Assembly (NCBI GenBank): GCA_900102065.1
Contig: FMVK01000013.1
Coordinates: forward strand, 1 to 64,000
Reading direction: 5' to 3'
Source of the DNA: Lachnospiraceae bacterium XPB1003
GTDB lineage: Bacteria > Bacillota > Clostridia > Lachnospirales > Lachnospiraceae
Length of the DNA stretch: 64,000 nucleotides
The position numbers and the translations under genes were made by a program. Numbering within the stretch: the stretch's first letter is position 1; every line of letters starts with the position of its first letter. Below, one piece after another: positions 24,352 to 33,326 of the stretch. The notes under the pieces are model-generated. The model saw only the letters and a list, made by a program, of their open reading frames with translations. It had not been told where the DNA came from and did not search any database.

Positions 24352-24894
24352 ATGACAGCAGCAATCATTGCAATTGTTATCGTACTTGGAATCGTTCTTA
24401 TCTGGTTCATAGCAACCTCAAATATGATCAAGGCATCAAAACTTAAGGTAGAAGAAGCCTCTTCCGGTATCGATGTTGCTCTTACAAAAAGATACGATGT
24501 ACTGACAAAGCAGCTCGAAGTTGTTAAACAGTATACATCACATGAAGCAAAAACAATGTTTGAAACCATCAGGCTCCGTTCCGGAATGAGCATTCCCGAG
24601 AAGCAGAAAGTTCTCGAGCAGATGAACGAAGTATCAACCCAGTTCAAGCTTACCGCTGAAGCTTACCCTACACTGCTTTCAAGCGAAATGTACAAGTCTC
24701 TTATGGCAGGCATCGCAGATTGTGAAGAACATCTTCAGGCTGCAAGAAGACTTTACAATTCCAACGTTAACAGCTACAACACGACCATCGCAATGTTCCC
24801 TTCATCCATTGTTGCAGGCATGCAGGGCGCTACAAAGCAGGAGCTCTTCACCGCTGAAGAGTATAAGCGTCAGGATGTTAAAATGAAATTCTGA
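24352..24894 (+). CDS. LemA-family membrane protein
   Basis: A 180-residue LemA protein: an N-terminal membrane helix (IIAIVIVLGIVLIWFIATSN), then the conserved KASKLKVEEASSGIDVALTKRYD and a long helical bundle ending in YNTTIAMFPSSIVAGMQG. Function is unknown; LemA proteins are small envelope proteins. An AGGAGGAAAG site precedes the start. The DUF3137 gene follows after 14 bases, a frequent pairing. Confidence 0.93.
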   Translation: MTAAIIAIVIVLGIVLIWFIATSNMIKASKLKVEEASSGIDVALTKRYDVLTKQLEVVKQYTSHEAKTMFETIRLRSGMSIPEKQKVLEQMNEVSTQFKLTAEAYPTLLSSEMYKSLMAGIADCEEHLQAARRLYNSNVNSYNTTIAMFPSSIVAGMQGATKQELFTAEEYKRQDVKMKF

Positions 24895-24908
24895 GAAAGG
24901 ATCATATA

Positions 24909-25895
24909 ATGGCTGAACTTACTTTTGAGAAGAACAAAGCATATATGCAAAAACTGCATAACAAAGTCCGCTTGTGCGGTGGCCTTGTGATCCTGTGCAT
25001 AGTACTCATGATCCTGTCCTACCTGATACCTTTTATCACATTCGATAACATAGTAGGTACTTTCTCGGTTCAACCGCTCATCTTACTGGAAATAGTCGGA
25101 CTTTTAGCAAGTGTGATCTTGGGATACAAATACAGCACCGAGTTCAAAGCACTCTATAAAGAAACCATCGTCAGAGATGCGCTTAATGAAGAGTTTGAAA
25201 ATGTGACATACGTTCCCGGCAAAGGTTTTTCAAGCGATCAGGTAAAAAGCTTCGGATTGAGCCGAATGGGAAACCGCTTCCACAGCGAAGATTACATTGC
25301 AGCCACCTACAAAGGAATCGCATTCAATACTTCGGATGTAACCATCAGATATCACTCGGGCAGCGGAAAAAATTCTCACACCACAACATACTTTGAAGGA
25401 CGTATGTTTGAGTTCCAGTACGGGAAACACATCCAGGGATGTGTACAGATACTTCCCGACAAATTCGCTTACAAGCCGGCTCTGCCCGGAGCAAGCGGAA
25501 AGCTCCAGATGGAAAGCGTATCCTTCAACAACGATTATGATGTTAAAGCAATCAACCCGGAAGAAGCATTCTACATACTTACTCCGGCAATGATGGAAAA
25601 CCTCCAGCGCCTGAACGCTCACTACAACGGATTTATGGTGAGCATTATAGGAAGCATGATATATGTGGGAATCCCGTCACACGGCAACAATGCCTTTGAT
25701 GTAGCATCATCAACCAAGAAGCTTGATTACGAGTCAGAACGCAGAAAAGTTCATGAAGATGCAAGAGCGATAATCGATATAATCGAATATCTCTCAATAC
25801 CGACAATAGAAGAAACCGGCGGCGTGAATTTAGAGATGTACAGAACATCCGAAGAAGTAATATCACGCCAGGGATTGGGGAGGAGTATTTTTTAG
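24909..25895 (+). CDS. DUF3137-family membrane protein
   Basis: A 328-residue protein with two membrane helices near the N-terminus (LCGGLVILCIVLMILSYLIP and PLILLEIVGLLASVILGY) and a large soluble domain with FEGRMFEFQY and NNDYDVKAINPEEAFYILTP, typical of DUF3137. The family has no known biochemical role but commonly follows lemA. RBS AGAAAGGATCATATA is moderate. It ends at a strong terminator shared with the convergent HD gene. Confidence 0.85.
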   Translation: MAELTFEKNKAYMQKLHNKVRLCGGLVILCIVLMILSYLIPFITFDNIVGTFSVQPLILLEIVGLLASVILGYKYSTEFKALYKETIVRDALNEEFENVTYVPGKGFSSDQVKSFGLSRMGNRFHSEDYIAATYKGIAFNTSDVTIRYHSGSGKNSHTTTYFEGRMFEFQYGKHIQGCVQILPDKFAYKPALPGASGKLQMESVSFNNDYDVKAINPEEAFYILTPAMMENLQRLNAHYNGFMVSIIGSMIYVGIPSHGNNAFDVASSTKKLDYESERRKVHEDARAIIDIIEYLSIPTIEETGGVNLEMYRTSEEVISRQGLGRSIF

Positions 25896-25897
25896 GA

Positions 25898-25922
25898 AAA
25901 AGCGGGGACACCCCGCTTTTTT
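25898..25922. terminator. Bidirectional terminator
   Basis: AAAAGCGGGG (25898-25907) pairs with CCCCGCTTTT (25911-25920) with loop ACA, with T-runs on both strands. It lies between the convergent DUF3137 and HD genes. Confidence 0.93.
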
Positions 25923-25932
25923 CCATAGTTCC

Positions 25933-26541
25933 TTAAGCTTTAAGATTTCCCTTATCAACATTTCTTTGGATCAATGATCTCATGTATTCCCAGATCGCAT
26001 CGCTGCCTTCAGCGGTACGTTCGTTTCTTTTTAGGACATCTGAAACATGTACCTCATGTTCTCTCCAAGCCTTGCCTCCTGTAGCATCATTGAGCTGAAG
26101 CGGCTGGAAATTGTCCATGGTACGTGCAAATTTCGCTTCCGGGGTTTCTCTCGCTTCAAACTCATCCCATAACGCTCTGAACTCCGTTGCCATATCCTCC
26201 GGCAGCATACCGAAAAGTCGATCTGCTGCCGCCTCTTCTCGCTCATGCGCACTTGCCTGACCTGCATAATCGTATGCATAAGTATCGCCGGCATCTATCT
26301 CCACAATGTCATGTATAAGAACCATTTTTACGGTCTTTAAAACATCGATCTCGGCATTACTGAATTCCGAGAAAAGCAGCACGCCCAGAGCAAGACTCCA
26401 GGCATGCTCCGCGTCTGTCTCTTTCCTTGACCCGCCGTTTATATATGTTTGTCTGGTGATGAGCTTCTCCTTATCCGCCTCAAGAAAAAATTTCACTATC
26501 TTATCAAATCTCTCGTTATCTTCTATACTTCCCATTTTCAC
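25933..26541 (-). CDS. HD-domain hydrolase (HDDC2/YfbR-like)
   Basis: A 202-residue HD-domain phosphohydrolase: TDAEHAWSLALGVLLF (first His), MVLIHDIVEIDAGDTYAYD (HD pair) and a distal Asp in TMDNFQPLQL. The family includes 5'-deoxynucleotidase-like enzymes acting on nucleoside monophosphates; the substrate is not certain. The start is either GTG at 26541 or ATG at 26535, both within reach of AAAGGA. It is the second YfbR-like protein in the window. Confidence 0.85.
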   Translation of the reverse strand: MKMGSIEDNERFDKIVKFFLEADKEKLITRQTYINGGSRKETDAEHAWSLALGVLLFSEFSNAEIDVLKTVKMVLIHDIVEIDAGDTYAYDYAGQASAHEREEAAADRLFGMLPEDMATEFRALWDEFEARETPEAKFARTMDNFQPLQLNDATGGKAWREHEVHVSDVLKRNERTAEGSDAIWEYMRSLIQRNVDKGNLKA

Positions 26542-26703
26542 TGAATCCTTTCGATCGTAATGTGATCATCTGTCTATGATGTGTTCATCGGATTTCACAC
26601 ATTATTATACAATATGATATACTTATTGCCATGGAATAACGATCCCCGATCGAATGTCAGATCAGGTTATCAGGTACTCAAAATACTTAACGGAGGTATG
26701 GCA

Positions 26704-27573
26704 ATGACAAAAAAACACACGATGAACAGAATGATCAAATTCTCTGCCATGGCGCTCACAGCAGGACTCGCCTGCTTTGGAACATTAAAACTTAATGCAC
26801 AGGCGGCGCCTGAAGTAATGCCTGACGGCACTATCTTCGATGCAGACTATTACGCTGCTACCAATCCGGATGTTGCTGCAAATTACGGCACCGATACAGC
26901 AGCACTTTATAATCATTACAAGCTCTACGGATATAAAGAAGGACGCCTTCCTTTCATGGGAAGTAACGTAAAGTTCGATCCTGTTTATTATGCTTCGACT
27001 TATCCCGATGTGCTTGCCGTATACGGTCTGGACTCAGTCGCACTTTATAAGCATTACATCATGACAGGCATATTTGAAGGCAGATTTCCCAATGCGGATG
27101 AAGCAAAGAAAGCAGCCGACGCAGCAAAGAAAGCTTCACAGCAGTCCTCGGGTCAGTCTTCTTCAGGTTCCGGATCATCCGATGAAGTCATAGGCTTAAC
27201 CACCGATGATGCTGCTTATATCAATTCCGTATTCAGCTACATCAATGATTCAAGAGAAAACTACGGCATACTCAGTAAGCCCCTTGAGCTCTCCCCCGCA
27301 CTTAATGCTGTTGCTAAAGTCAGACTCGGCGAGATCAAGGAAGACTTCTCTCATATCAGAGCAAACCATATGAATTACGGTTCGGCAATAAGGGATGCGG
27401 GTATCAGCTATACGTATGAAGGAGAATGCATCTCCCATGCCAATACACTTCGTGATACCATCAACTATTGGCACGGAACTCCCGAAGAATGGAATATGCT
27501 TTTGGACGGTAACTTCAAGAAAGTTGGTATCGCAGCCGGAGACGGATACTGCGTAGCGATCTTCATTGGTTAA
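26704..27573 (+). CDS. Secreted CAP/SCP-domain protein with two N-terminal repeats
   Basis: A 289-residue exported protein. A signal peptide (residues 1-36, ending NAQAAPE) is followed by two repeats of about 42 residues, each of the form FDxxYYAxxxPDVxxxYGxDxxALYxHY plus GxxEGRxPF. A Ser/Gly linker (QSSGQSSSGSGSS) leads to a C-terminal CAP-like domain (YINSVFSYINDSRENYGI, LSPALNAVAKVRLGEI, FSHIR, GECISHA). CAP domains occur in secreted proteins binding lipids or peptidoglycan. The start at 26704 is seven bases after ACGGAGG. It ends at a strong terminator. Confidence 0.85.
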   Translation: MTKKHTMNRMIKFSAMALTAGLACFGTLKLNAQAAPEVMPDGTIFDADYYAATNPDVAANYGTDTAALYNHYKLYGYKEGRLPFMGSNVKFDPVYYASTYPDVLAVYGLDSVALYKHYIMTGIFEGRFPNADEAKKAADAAKKASQQSSGQSSSGSGSSDEVIGLTTDDAAYINSVFSYINDSRENYGILSKPLELSPALNAVAKVRLGEIKEDFSHIRANHMNYGSAIRDAGISYTYEGECISHANTLRDTINYWHGTPEEWNMLLDGNFKKVGIAAGDGYCVAIFIG

Positions 27574-27614
27574 CCGCCGGGCATAATTGTAAGATACACA
27601 GCTCATTTTCAAAT

Positions 27615-27644
27615 AAAAAGCATAGTCTACAGACTATGCTTTTT
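27615..27644. terminator. Bidirectional terminator
   Basis: A 14-bp perfect stem (27615-27628 with 27631-27644), AAAAAGCATAGTCT against its complement, separates the CAP gene and the convergent chemoreceptor gene. Confidence 0.93.
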
Positions 27645-27696
27645 ATTTACTAAACTTGTCAGATTAAACGCACACGCTTTATTTACTTCTGAACTA

Positions 27697-29778
27697 TCAC
27701 AGTGTGAACTTGTTAACAATATTATTGAGGCTCTCAACGAACTCTTTGCAATCACCCGACTTGGATGAAGTCTGGTTAGCTTCCTCAACCATTTCGGAAG
27801 TCTTACCCGAGATATCCGTGATACCGTTTGCAGCATCATTCATAGTGTTACTGATCTCACTGATGGATTGCTGAACTATCGAGATATTTCCGTTAAGAGT
27901 GATTATACCGTTCTTGATCTCATCCATGGTTTCTTTGAAGTTATCTGCATCTTCCTGATACTGAACAGATACCTTAGCGAAGCTGTCATAATCGTCTATG
28001 ACATTGGTCTCAAGGAAGTTGATGCTCTCACGCAGGCAATCAGTCATATTGCTTACGGCAACATTGACTTCCGATACGATCTTATTGATATCATCAACAG
28101 TATCGGATGTCTGCTCTGCCAGGTGGCTGATCTCCGAAGCCACTACCGAGAAACCTCTTCCGGCTTCACCTGCCCTTGCTGCCTCGATAGAAGCATTGAG
28201 CGCAAGTAAACTTGTCTGCGAAGAAATCTCCATTACCGTATTCGTAAGTTCATTGATCTTATTTACCGCATCGGCTGCTTCGATAGCGATATCCGCTTTC
28301 TTCTTTACCGACTGGTAGATATTTCTCGTATTATTGGTTGAATTATCAGTCGCATCACGCAGCTTGGCAGCTCTCTCCTTGACCTCCTTTGACATGTCGG
28401 CACCCTTTATAGTGGATTCCTCAATGTTCTTGGACTGGATCTGCATCTGATTGATATTTTCGCTGATCAGCGTAGTAGATGCAGATGTCTCTTCCATGCT
28501 TGCCGCAAGTGTTTCTGTCGTATGGAAGTTTTCTTCGCACTTTCCGTTAACACCGCCGGAAAGATTTAAGAGTTCATCAACATTGGAATCGATACTGCCT
28601 GCGGCATTCGATATATTTCCTATGATGTCAGAGAGACTATCCTGCATAACCTGGATCTCTCTGGCGATGGCTCCGATCTCATCCTTACGTTTTGCAAGTG
28701 CATCATTATTTTCATTACGTCTGAGGTCAAGCTTGGCTGTACTTTCAATACTGGGAACAAGTTTTTCAAGGCCCTTTAACATAGCACTTACAACGATAGT
28801 TCCGGCAACACTGAATAATACGACAAGTGCAACCGAGATGATGATGAGCTTATTTCTGAGCCTGGTCGCAGGCTTCATGAATGTCGCATAGTCAGCTGTA
28901 ACAACGACGATATTTCCCTGCTTTGTAAATGCATAACCGGCAAGCTTGTCAGCACCCTTGTATTCGTATACTACAGCTTCAGGCGCAACAGTCTGTCCTG
29001 CTGCAAGCTTTGCTACGATATTCTTAACTGCCTCATTCTCAACAGGCTGACCTATCTTATCGGGATTGGAGTGATATAACATCGTTCCGTCAGGACTTAC
29101 CATATATGCGTAAGACCCTTCAACACCTGAGATCTTGATCTCGCCGATGAGCTTATCATAGTCGATCTGCATGAAGGTATCATAATCAGCAGTTACAACA
29201 AGGATATTTCCATTGGATGTAAATGCATAACCTGCAAGTTTATTTGCTCCCTTGTATTCGTATATACAGTAACCGTTTTCTACTTTTTCGCCCCTGGAAA
29301 GCTTTTCAACGATCCCGGATACTGCCGCATTCTCAACCTTCTTTCCTATTTTGTCGGTAGTTGGATGATAGAGCATCTCACCCGTAGGGCTGACAAGATA
29401 CGCATATGAACCTTCGACTCCGTTAATATCCATGGTACCGATGGTCTTGGTCAATGTAGCGACGTCAAGATCCTTGGTATCTTCATATTCCATTACCAGA
29501 TCTAACGTGTGCGCGCCTTCTTCCGCAAGATTCTGTGCATATGATCCGTATGTTTTCTCACCGAGATCAACTGCAAAGTCGATGCCGCTTACAGCCTCTT
29601 CGGCAAGGTTGAGGGCATATGACATGTAGGTTGACTCCATCGAAGATACGATATTGGATATCGAAACTGCGATGATACTGACACCCGGAATGATCAATGC
29701 CAGTACAAATAACAATGCTATTTTGCTGCTTAGTTTTTGGAATAAATTGGTTTTTTTAGTTTTCTCTCTGTCTGCCAT
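27697..29778 (-). CDS. Methyl-accepting chemotaxis protein with duplicated sensory module
   Basis: A 693-residue chemoreceptor. TM1 is about residues 20-42 and TM2 about 311-332, followed by a HAMP-type region and a cytoplasmic signalling domain whose hairpin tip reads [28 protein letters not shown]. The outside part holds two near-identical Cache-like units (113-203 and 212-301), each with [19 protein letters not shown], a KIGxxVEN segment and YEYKGAxKLAGYAF. The start at 29778 follows GAAAGAGGAA. No che genes are nearby. The doubled sensor is a notable feature. Confidence 0.95.
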   Translation of the reverse strand: MADREKTKKTNLFQKLSSKIALLFVLALIIPGVSIIAVSISNIVSSMESTYMSYALNLAEEAVSGIDFAVDLGEKTYGSYAQNLAEEGAHTLDLVMEYEDTKDLDVATLTKTIGTMDINGVEGSYAYLVSPTGEMLYHPTTDKIGKKVENAAVSGIVEKLSRGEKVENGYCIYEYKGANKLAGYAFTSNGNILVVTADYDTFMQIDYDKLIGEIKISGVEGSYAYMVSPDGTMLYHSNPDKIGQPVENEAVKNIVAKLAAGQTVAPEAVVYEYKGADKLAGYAFTKQGNIVVVTADYATFMKPATRLRNKLIIISVALVVLFSVAGTIVVSAMLKGLEKLVPSIESTAKLDLRRNENNDALAKRKDEIGAIAREIQVMQDSLSDIIGNISNAAGSIDSNVDELLNLSGGVNGKCEENFHTTETLAASMEETSASTTLISENINQMQIQSKNIEESTIKGADMSKEVKERAAKLRDATDNSTNNTRNIYQSVKKKADIAIEAADAVNKINELTNTVMEISSQTSLLALNASIEAARAGEAGRGFSVVASEISHLAEQTSDTVDDINKIVSEVNVAVSNMTDCLRESINFLETNVIDDYDSFAKVSVQYQEDADNFKETMDEIKNGIITLNGNISIVQQSISEISNTMNDAANGITDISGKTSEMVEEANQTSSKSGDCKEFVESLNNIVNKFTL

Positions 29779-29860
29779 AATTTTTTCCTCTTTCCAGCGT
29801 TTTTTGCGGTATAACCACGGTATGATCATTTTAATCCCGCGGTAAATATATGTAAATATA

Positions 29861-29900
29861 AAACAAAAAACATCACGAATAATTCATACTTTTCGTGATG
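29861..29900 (-). terminator. Minus-strand terminator upstream of the chemoreceptor gene
   Basis: CATCACGAA (29871-29879) pairs with TTCGTGATG (29892-29900), followed on the minus strand by TTTTTTGTTT. It stops transcripts arriving on the minus strand through the tRNA locus, either from the integrase operon or, before insertion, from the gene now at 39251-39832. Confidence 0.75.
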
Positions 29901-29970
29901 TTGTACAAAACTATTGATAATTATTTGATGCTATTTTATGATCTCGCCGCCAGTCCGCCCTGTTGCTAAC

Positions 29971-29999
29971 TTGACACAAAAATACGTTTATTGTATGAT
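29971..29999 (+). promoter_or_regulatory. Promoter of tRNA-Pro
   Basis: A consensus-like -35 TTGACA (29971-29976) and -10 TATGAT (29994-29999) with 17-bp spacing lie 30 bases upstream of the tRNA. Confidence 0.88.
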
Positions 30000-30029
30000 T
30001 GTATGCGGCTCAAAGAGCTTTTTTATTTA

Positions 30030-30103
30030 CGATGCGTGGCTCAGCTTGGTAGAGCGCTGCGTTCGGGACGCAGAGGTCGCAAGTTCAAATCTTGTCGCAT
30101 CGA
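30030..30103 (+). tRNA. tRNA-Pro (anticodon CGG)
   Basis: A 74-base tRNA with all arms paired: acceptor CGATGCG/CGCATCG, D stem GCTC/GAGC, anticodon stem CTGCG/CGCAG around the loop TTCGGGA (anticodon CGG at 30064-30066, reading CCG), T stem GCAAG/CTTGT with loop TTCAAAT, and discriminator A. CCA is not encoded. Its 3' half, from the anticodon loop on, is the attachment core of the mobile element that follows. Confidence 0.93.
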
Positions 30104-30105
30104 TA
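30062..30105 (+). repeat. attL, 44-bp direct repeat within tRNA-Pro
   Basis: Identical to 39205-39248. It starts at the first base of the anticodon loop and ends two bases after the discriminator base. Bases on either side differ (G/A before, G/T after). Confidence 0.95.
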
Positions 30106-30106
30106 G

Positions 30107-30145
30107 ATCGCAAATCCAATATATAAAAGGGTTTGCGATTTTTTA
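30107..30145 (+). terminator. Element-borne terminator for tRNA-Pro
   Basis: ATCGCAAA (30107-30114) pairs with TTTGCGAT (30132-30139), extended by CC/GG, followed by TTTTTTA. It lies just inside the element and replaces the original tRNA terminator, now at 39253-39276. Confidence 0.85.
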
Positions 30146-30177
30146 TTCTAAAGTTTCCCCTCTATCAAACCGTTACA

Positions 30178-30197
30178 GTTCTAACTTTTGTTCTAAC
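30178..30197 (+). repeat. Left integrase arm-type site
   Basis: GTTCTAACTTTTGTTCTAAC, two GTTCTAAC units 12 bases apart. The identical 20-mer recurs in the same orientation at 39058-39077. Such repeats next to both att sites are what the N-terminal domain of Tn916-type integrases binds. Confidence 0.7.
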
Positions 30198-30273
30198 TTT
30201 TTTGTTTATTTCACAATTTATTCCGATTTCATGAAATTTTTTCTGTGGATCTTGTTCTGTTTTCGGGTTACTG

Positions 30274-31479
30274 TTACTGTTTGTTATTATGTTCGAGCGA
30301 GAACAGCGTGTTCATGGTATCTGAAATCTCCTGCTTAGCTTCCTTATCTTTAACCTTCGCGTATATTCTTAAGGTTGTATCTATATCCGAATGACCTACC
30401 CACTTCTGAATACTCTTAACATCCATACCCTGATGGACCAGGATCGAAACACACGAGCTACGCAAGCCATGAAGCGTGATATATTGTGGAAGCTCCGGCA
30501 TGCTCTTAATGAGCTTTCCAAAAAGCTTTGTAGGATAGTCAGGATAAAAGAGCGTACCGTCTTCATGCTTGAAAACATAGTCATTTTCAAAATAACAATT
30601 CCCACATATTTTCCGGTACTTCTTCTCCTTTTTCTTAAGATTCAAGAACATCTCAAGTTGTTCATCCGTAAGAGGATATGTACGTCTGCTAGAGGCGGTC
30701 TTGGTAGTATTGATCCTGTTTACCCCGGTTCCTTTTGTAACGGTATGATTGATCGTCATAGTCTTTTCCTTGAAGTTAATAGCCGACCATCTGAGCCCCA
30801 AAATTTCCTCTCGCCTTAAGCCAAAGAAGATAGTCAGATAATACAATTCAAACAGCTCATGATCTTTTATATTCCTAAGGAAAATCTGTGCTTCCTCATA
30901 AGAGAAGAATTCCTCATCTGTATTCTTTTCCCTTGCGTATTCATTAGCGAGCTTCTTATTGATAACAACTTCTTTAACCGGGTTGTAGGCTATAATCCCA
31001 TCTTTAAAAGCCAGATCAACTGCATTACCGAAAAGTATCTTGATATCCTTTACGGTTCTTGGCTGTACATTGCCATTAATAAAGAGATCATCAAGAAATT
31101 TTTCAACCAGAGCTTCCGTAAGGTCTTTTAACCTCATATTCCCGAAATATTTCTTTATATGTTGCCCCCTATGATAATATGCAGCATACGTTGTATCGGA
31201 AACCACCCGTTTCTTCTTTTCAAGGAATTGATCAATATAGTCTGATATGGTTACATTCAGATCTATACGTTCTATCGCTCCTCTGTTAAGAAGCCTCCGC
31301 CTTTCATCCTCAGCCTTTTTAATATTTTCAGGTATATCCGGAAGTCCGGTAGATATCCATTTCTTTACATTGCATTTTACTCCATCCCTTATCACGGAAT
31401 GAGAAATAACAATATAAAGGAAACCTCTTCGCCCCTGTATTCCATTTGCCCGCCTTCCATCCTTTTTCGGTCTTGCCAC
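30274..31479 (-). CDS. int: Tyrosine integrase
   Basis: A 401-residue site-specific recombinase of the Tn916/phage type. An N-terminal arm-binding domain (GRRGFLYIVIS) is followed by a core-binding SAM-like domain (ISDYIDQFLEKKKRVVSDTTYAAY) and the catalytic domain with Arg in FFGLRREEIL, His-x-x-Arg in LHGLRSS, WVGHSDIDTT and nucleophile Tyr in LRIYAKV. All catalytic residues are present. It lies beside attL and reads toward it. It overlaps the upstream excisionase-like gene by one base, so it is expressed from the leftward promoter at 31936-31964. Confidence 0.96.
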   Translation of the reverse strand: MARPKKDGRRANGIQGRRGFLYIVISHSVIRDGVKCNVKKWISTGLPDIPENIKKAEDERRRLLNRGAIERIDLNVTISDYIDQFLEKKKRVVSDTTYAAYYHRGQHIKKYFGNMRLKDLTEALVEKFLDDLFINGNVQPRTVKDIKILFGNAVDLAFKDGIIAYNPVKEVVINKKLANEYAREKNTDEEFFSYEEAQIFLRNIKDHELFELYYLTIFFGLRREEILGLRWSAINFKEKTMTINHTVTKGTGVNRINTTKTASSRRTYPLTDEQLEMFLNLKKKEKKYRKICGNCYFENDYVFKHEDGTLFYPDYPTKLFGKLIKSMPELPQYITLHGLRSSCVSILVHQGMDVKSIQKWVGHSDIDTTLRIYAKVKDKEAKQEISDTMNTLFSLEHNNKQ

Positions 31480-31688
31480 TATTCAGCCTCCTCAAAATTC
31501 ATATCCGGATACATGAATTCCATTAGATACAGCTTAGGAATCCTGTATTTTCCACCTATTCGGATTGATTTGATCTTTCCTTCTGCCAGATATGTATAAA
31601 CCGTATTGCGACCTGTCTGCAGGATCTTCTGTACATCTTCAGGCAAAAGCACATCGTTATAACCTGAAAGTATTCCATCACTATTCAT
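31479..31688 (-). CDS. Excisionase-like HTH protein
   Basis: A 69-residue MerR/HTH_17-type DNA-binding protein: LLPEDVQKILQTGRNTVYTYLAEGKIKSIRIGGKYRIPK, the classic excisionase-family fold. It is immediately upstream of int (shared base) and likely acts as the recombination directionality factor or a co-regulator. Confidence 0.8.
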   Translation of the reverse strand: MNSDGILSGYNDVLLPEDVQKILQTGRNTVYTYLAEGKIKSIRIGGKYRIPKLYLMEFMYPDMNFEEAE

Positions 31689-31701
31689 ATAATCCCTCCC
31701 G

Positions 31702-31890
31702 TTACTGTGTGCAATTATCCAAATATGAGATAAACCTGTCTTTGGGTATCCTGGTAAGACGCCCCACTCTAATTGCCGGAATCTCCTTATTTTTTATATG
31801 TCTTCGTACTGTAGCAGGAGTTACATTTAAGATTTCGGCAACCTGTGAAACATCTAAAACATCCGGATACTTGTTTATAATGTTTTCCAT
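31702..31890 (-). CDS. Second small HTH_17 / excisionase-like protein
   Basis: A 62-residue protein, LDVSQVAEILNVTPATVRRHIKNKEIPAIRVGRLTRIPK, of the same DNA-binding family as the next gene. The start at 31890 follows AAAGGAACGCGA; the longer upstream frame would run through the operator region. It is the first gene of the leftward operon to int, under the triple operator. Confidence 0.8.
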   Translation of the reverse strand: MENIINKYPDVLDVSQVAEILNVTPATVRRHIKNKEIPAIRVGRLTRIPKDRFISYLDNCTQ

Positions 31891-31912
31891 TCGCGTTCCT
31901 TTATGTTCTACA

Positions 31913-31998
31913 AATAACATTATTGTTATTAACTTATGATATGATATAAACAAGTGCGTGTCAATAACATTTATGTTATTAATAACACAAATGTTATC
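31913..31998. promoter_or_regulatory. Three 18-bp operators around the leftward int/xis promoter
   Basis: Sites at 31913-31930, 31963-31980 and 31981-31998 share AATAACA-N4-TGTTATT (last base C in the third). The second and third abut exactly. The leftward promoter has -35 TTGACA (31959-31964, inside site 2) and -10 TATCAT (31936-31941), 17 bp apart. Site 1 falls at the expected start site. A rightward TATAAT (32028-32033) can serve the repressor gene. Confidence 0.85.
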
Positions 31999-32085
31999 TT
32001 TATATACAGTTATGATTGATCACGTGTTATAATTTAATATTATTTTTCTTTTTTGAATTCTAGTTAAACAATGAGGTTAATTTGT

Positions 32086-32700
32086 ATGAGTTTCTTTGAA
32101 AAGGATCAATTTGTAAAGAATTTATGCGATATGACAGAGGATTCATCTGCAGATCGTACCGGACATCGAATTAGAAAGATACGTGAGGAAAAAAACATTT
32201 CCCGTGCCCAACTCGGCGCATTGGTCGGCCTTTCAGCAGATCGAATTCAGCAGTACGAGAATGGTTCCAGAAAACCCAGAATTGATCTATTAAAAAAAAT
32301 AGCATCAGCTTTAGACGTTGAAACTTTAGCCTTGATGGATCCCGTAGTATCAACAGATGTGGGTGTTATGTATGCATTATTTGAAATGGAAGATATATAT
32401 GGATGCAGGCCCATTGAGAAAGATGGCGATATATATATTATGTTCGATAACCACAAGGCTGCTTCCATTAATCGTAGCATCCGTTACTGGCTCAAAGAAC
32501 GCAATCGCATAGAAACCGAGCTATCTGTAACATCTTCAGATGAAGAACGCAAAAAAATACTAAATGAATATCATTCTTGGGAATGGACATATCCACAAGC
32601 TTTAATTGATGAATCAAATAAAGCAATGAAAAAAGCTCGTCTCAAAAGCAAAATCCAAGAACTTCAAGAAGAAATCAAGAAAATGGATGATGATGAATGA
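32086..32700 (+). CDS. XRE-family repressor of the element
   Basis: A 204-residue repressor: N-terminal Cro/C1-type HTH (RIRKIREEKNISRAQLGALVGLSADRIQQYENGSRKP) and a C-terminal part with YALFEMEDIYGCRP, then a coiled-coil-like end (KARLKSKIQELQEEIKKMDDDE). It lacks the Ser-Lys S24 peptidase domain, so SOS self-cleavage is not expected. The start at 32086 is preceded by GAGG; an in-frame ATG at 32071 lacks a site. Divergent from the int operon and next to three operators it probably binds. Confidence 0.88.
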   Translation: MSFFEKDQFVKNLCDMTEDSSADRTGHRIRKIREEKNISRAQLGALVGLSADRIQQYENGSRKPRIDLLKKIASALDVETLALMDPVVSTDVGVMYALFEMEDIYGCRPIEKDGDIYIMFDNHKAASINRSIRYWLKERNRIETELSVTSSDEERKKILNEYHSWEWTYPQALIDESNKAMKKARLKSKIQELQEEIKKMDDDE

Positions 32701-33122
32701 CTTCAAGATTTCAAAATAGAATCTTGATACTGACAGAAAATGGAGAATATGAAATATGGATTTTGATCCTAAGCGTTTTGATGAATACAGAGAGGGAAGT
32801 TGAAGAGAAGTTTGGGGGTGGAGAACCTGACAGGACGATACTGACGCTTCCACTTGGTTCTAATAATCTACCGATTCGCCAATCGGCAGATTCGGCAGAT
32901 TTAAATGAAAGGCAGCAACAGATACTCTCCGTTATGGAAAACGGCAAAGAGTACAGCTCCGATGAAATTGCGAAATTGATAGGATTAAAAGGTTCAAGAA
33001 CCCGACAACTTCTAAAGGAACTTGAAGAATCCGGAAAAATAGAGTCAATCGGAAGTACCCGTGGGAAAAGATATATAAAACACAGCAAAAATAGATACTC
33101 CCATGGACGTAGCAATATATAA
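32697..33122 (+). CDS. Winged-helix fragment, probably remnant of an AlbA_2-type ATP-binding protein
   Basis: A 141-residue frame overlapping the repressor stop by four bases. The useful part starts near the internal Met of MNTEREVEEKFGGGEPDRTI, which resembles the last strands of Schlafen/AlbA_2-type ATP-binding proteins, followed by a C-terminal winged helix (LNERQQQILSVMENGKEYSSDEIAKLIG, GKIESIGSTRGKRYI). In full-length relatives this follows 300 or more residues that are absent here. It may be a remnant or a small regulator coupled to the repressor. Confidence 0.55.
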   Translation: MTSRFQNRILILTENGEYEIWILILSVLMNTEREVEEKFGGGEPDRTILTLPLGSNNLPIRQSADSADLNERQQQILSVMENGKEYSSDEIAKLIGLKGSRTRQLLKELEESGKIESIGSTRGKRYIKHSKNRYSHGRSNI

Positions 33123-33197
33123 CAATTTGAGGATTAAAAAGATTCAAACATCGATACAATAGGAATATGCCTGTTAAAACAAGGTGACAAAAAATGA

Positions 33198-33226
33198 AAA
33201 AGCACCGCCTTTGCAGGCGGCACTTT
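33198..33226. terminator. Hairpin between convergent element genes
   Basis: CCGCC and GGCGG with flanking AAG/CTT pairs form a hairpin, with T-rich sequence after it on the minus strand. It probably ends the membrane-protein gene at 33327. The remaining bases of 33123-33326 hold no gene I can support. Confidence 0.6.
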
Positions 33227-33326
33227 AATGTAGATCATGTCAGTGTATGTGAATCCCCCTTCCTGCCAGTTCCCATAAATTGATGAATTTTACATATTAC
33301 TAAAACAGCCGTATCCCCCTATATTT

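Noticed and set aside
30008-30026. GCTC-AAA-GAGC hairpin followed by T6 between the tRNA promoter and tRNA, as a possible attenuator.
   Set aside because: A four-base-pair stem is too weak to be a terminator and would block tRNA synthesis.
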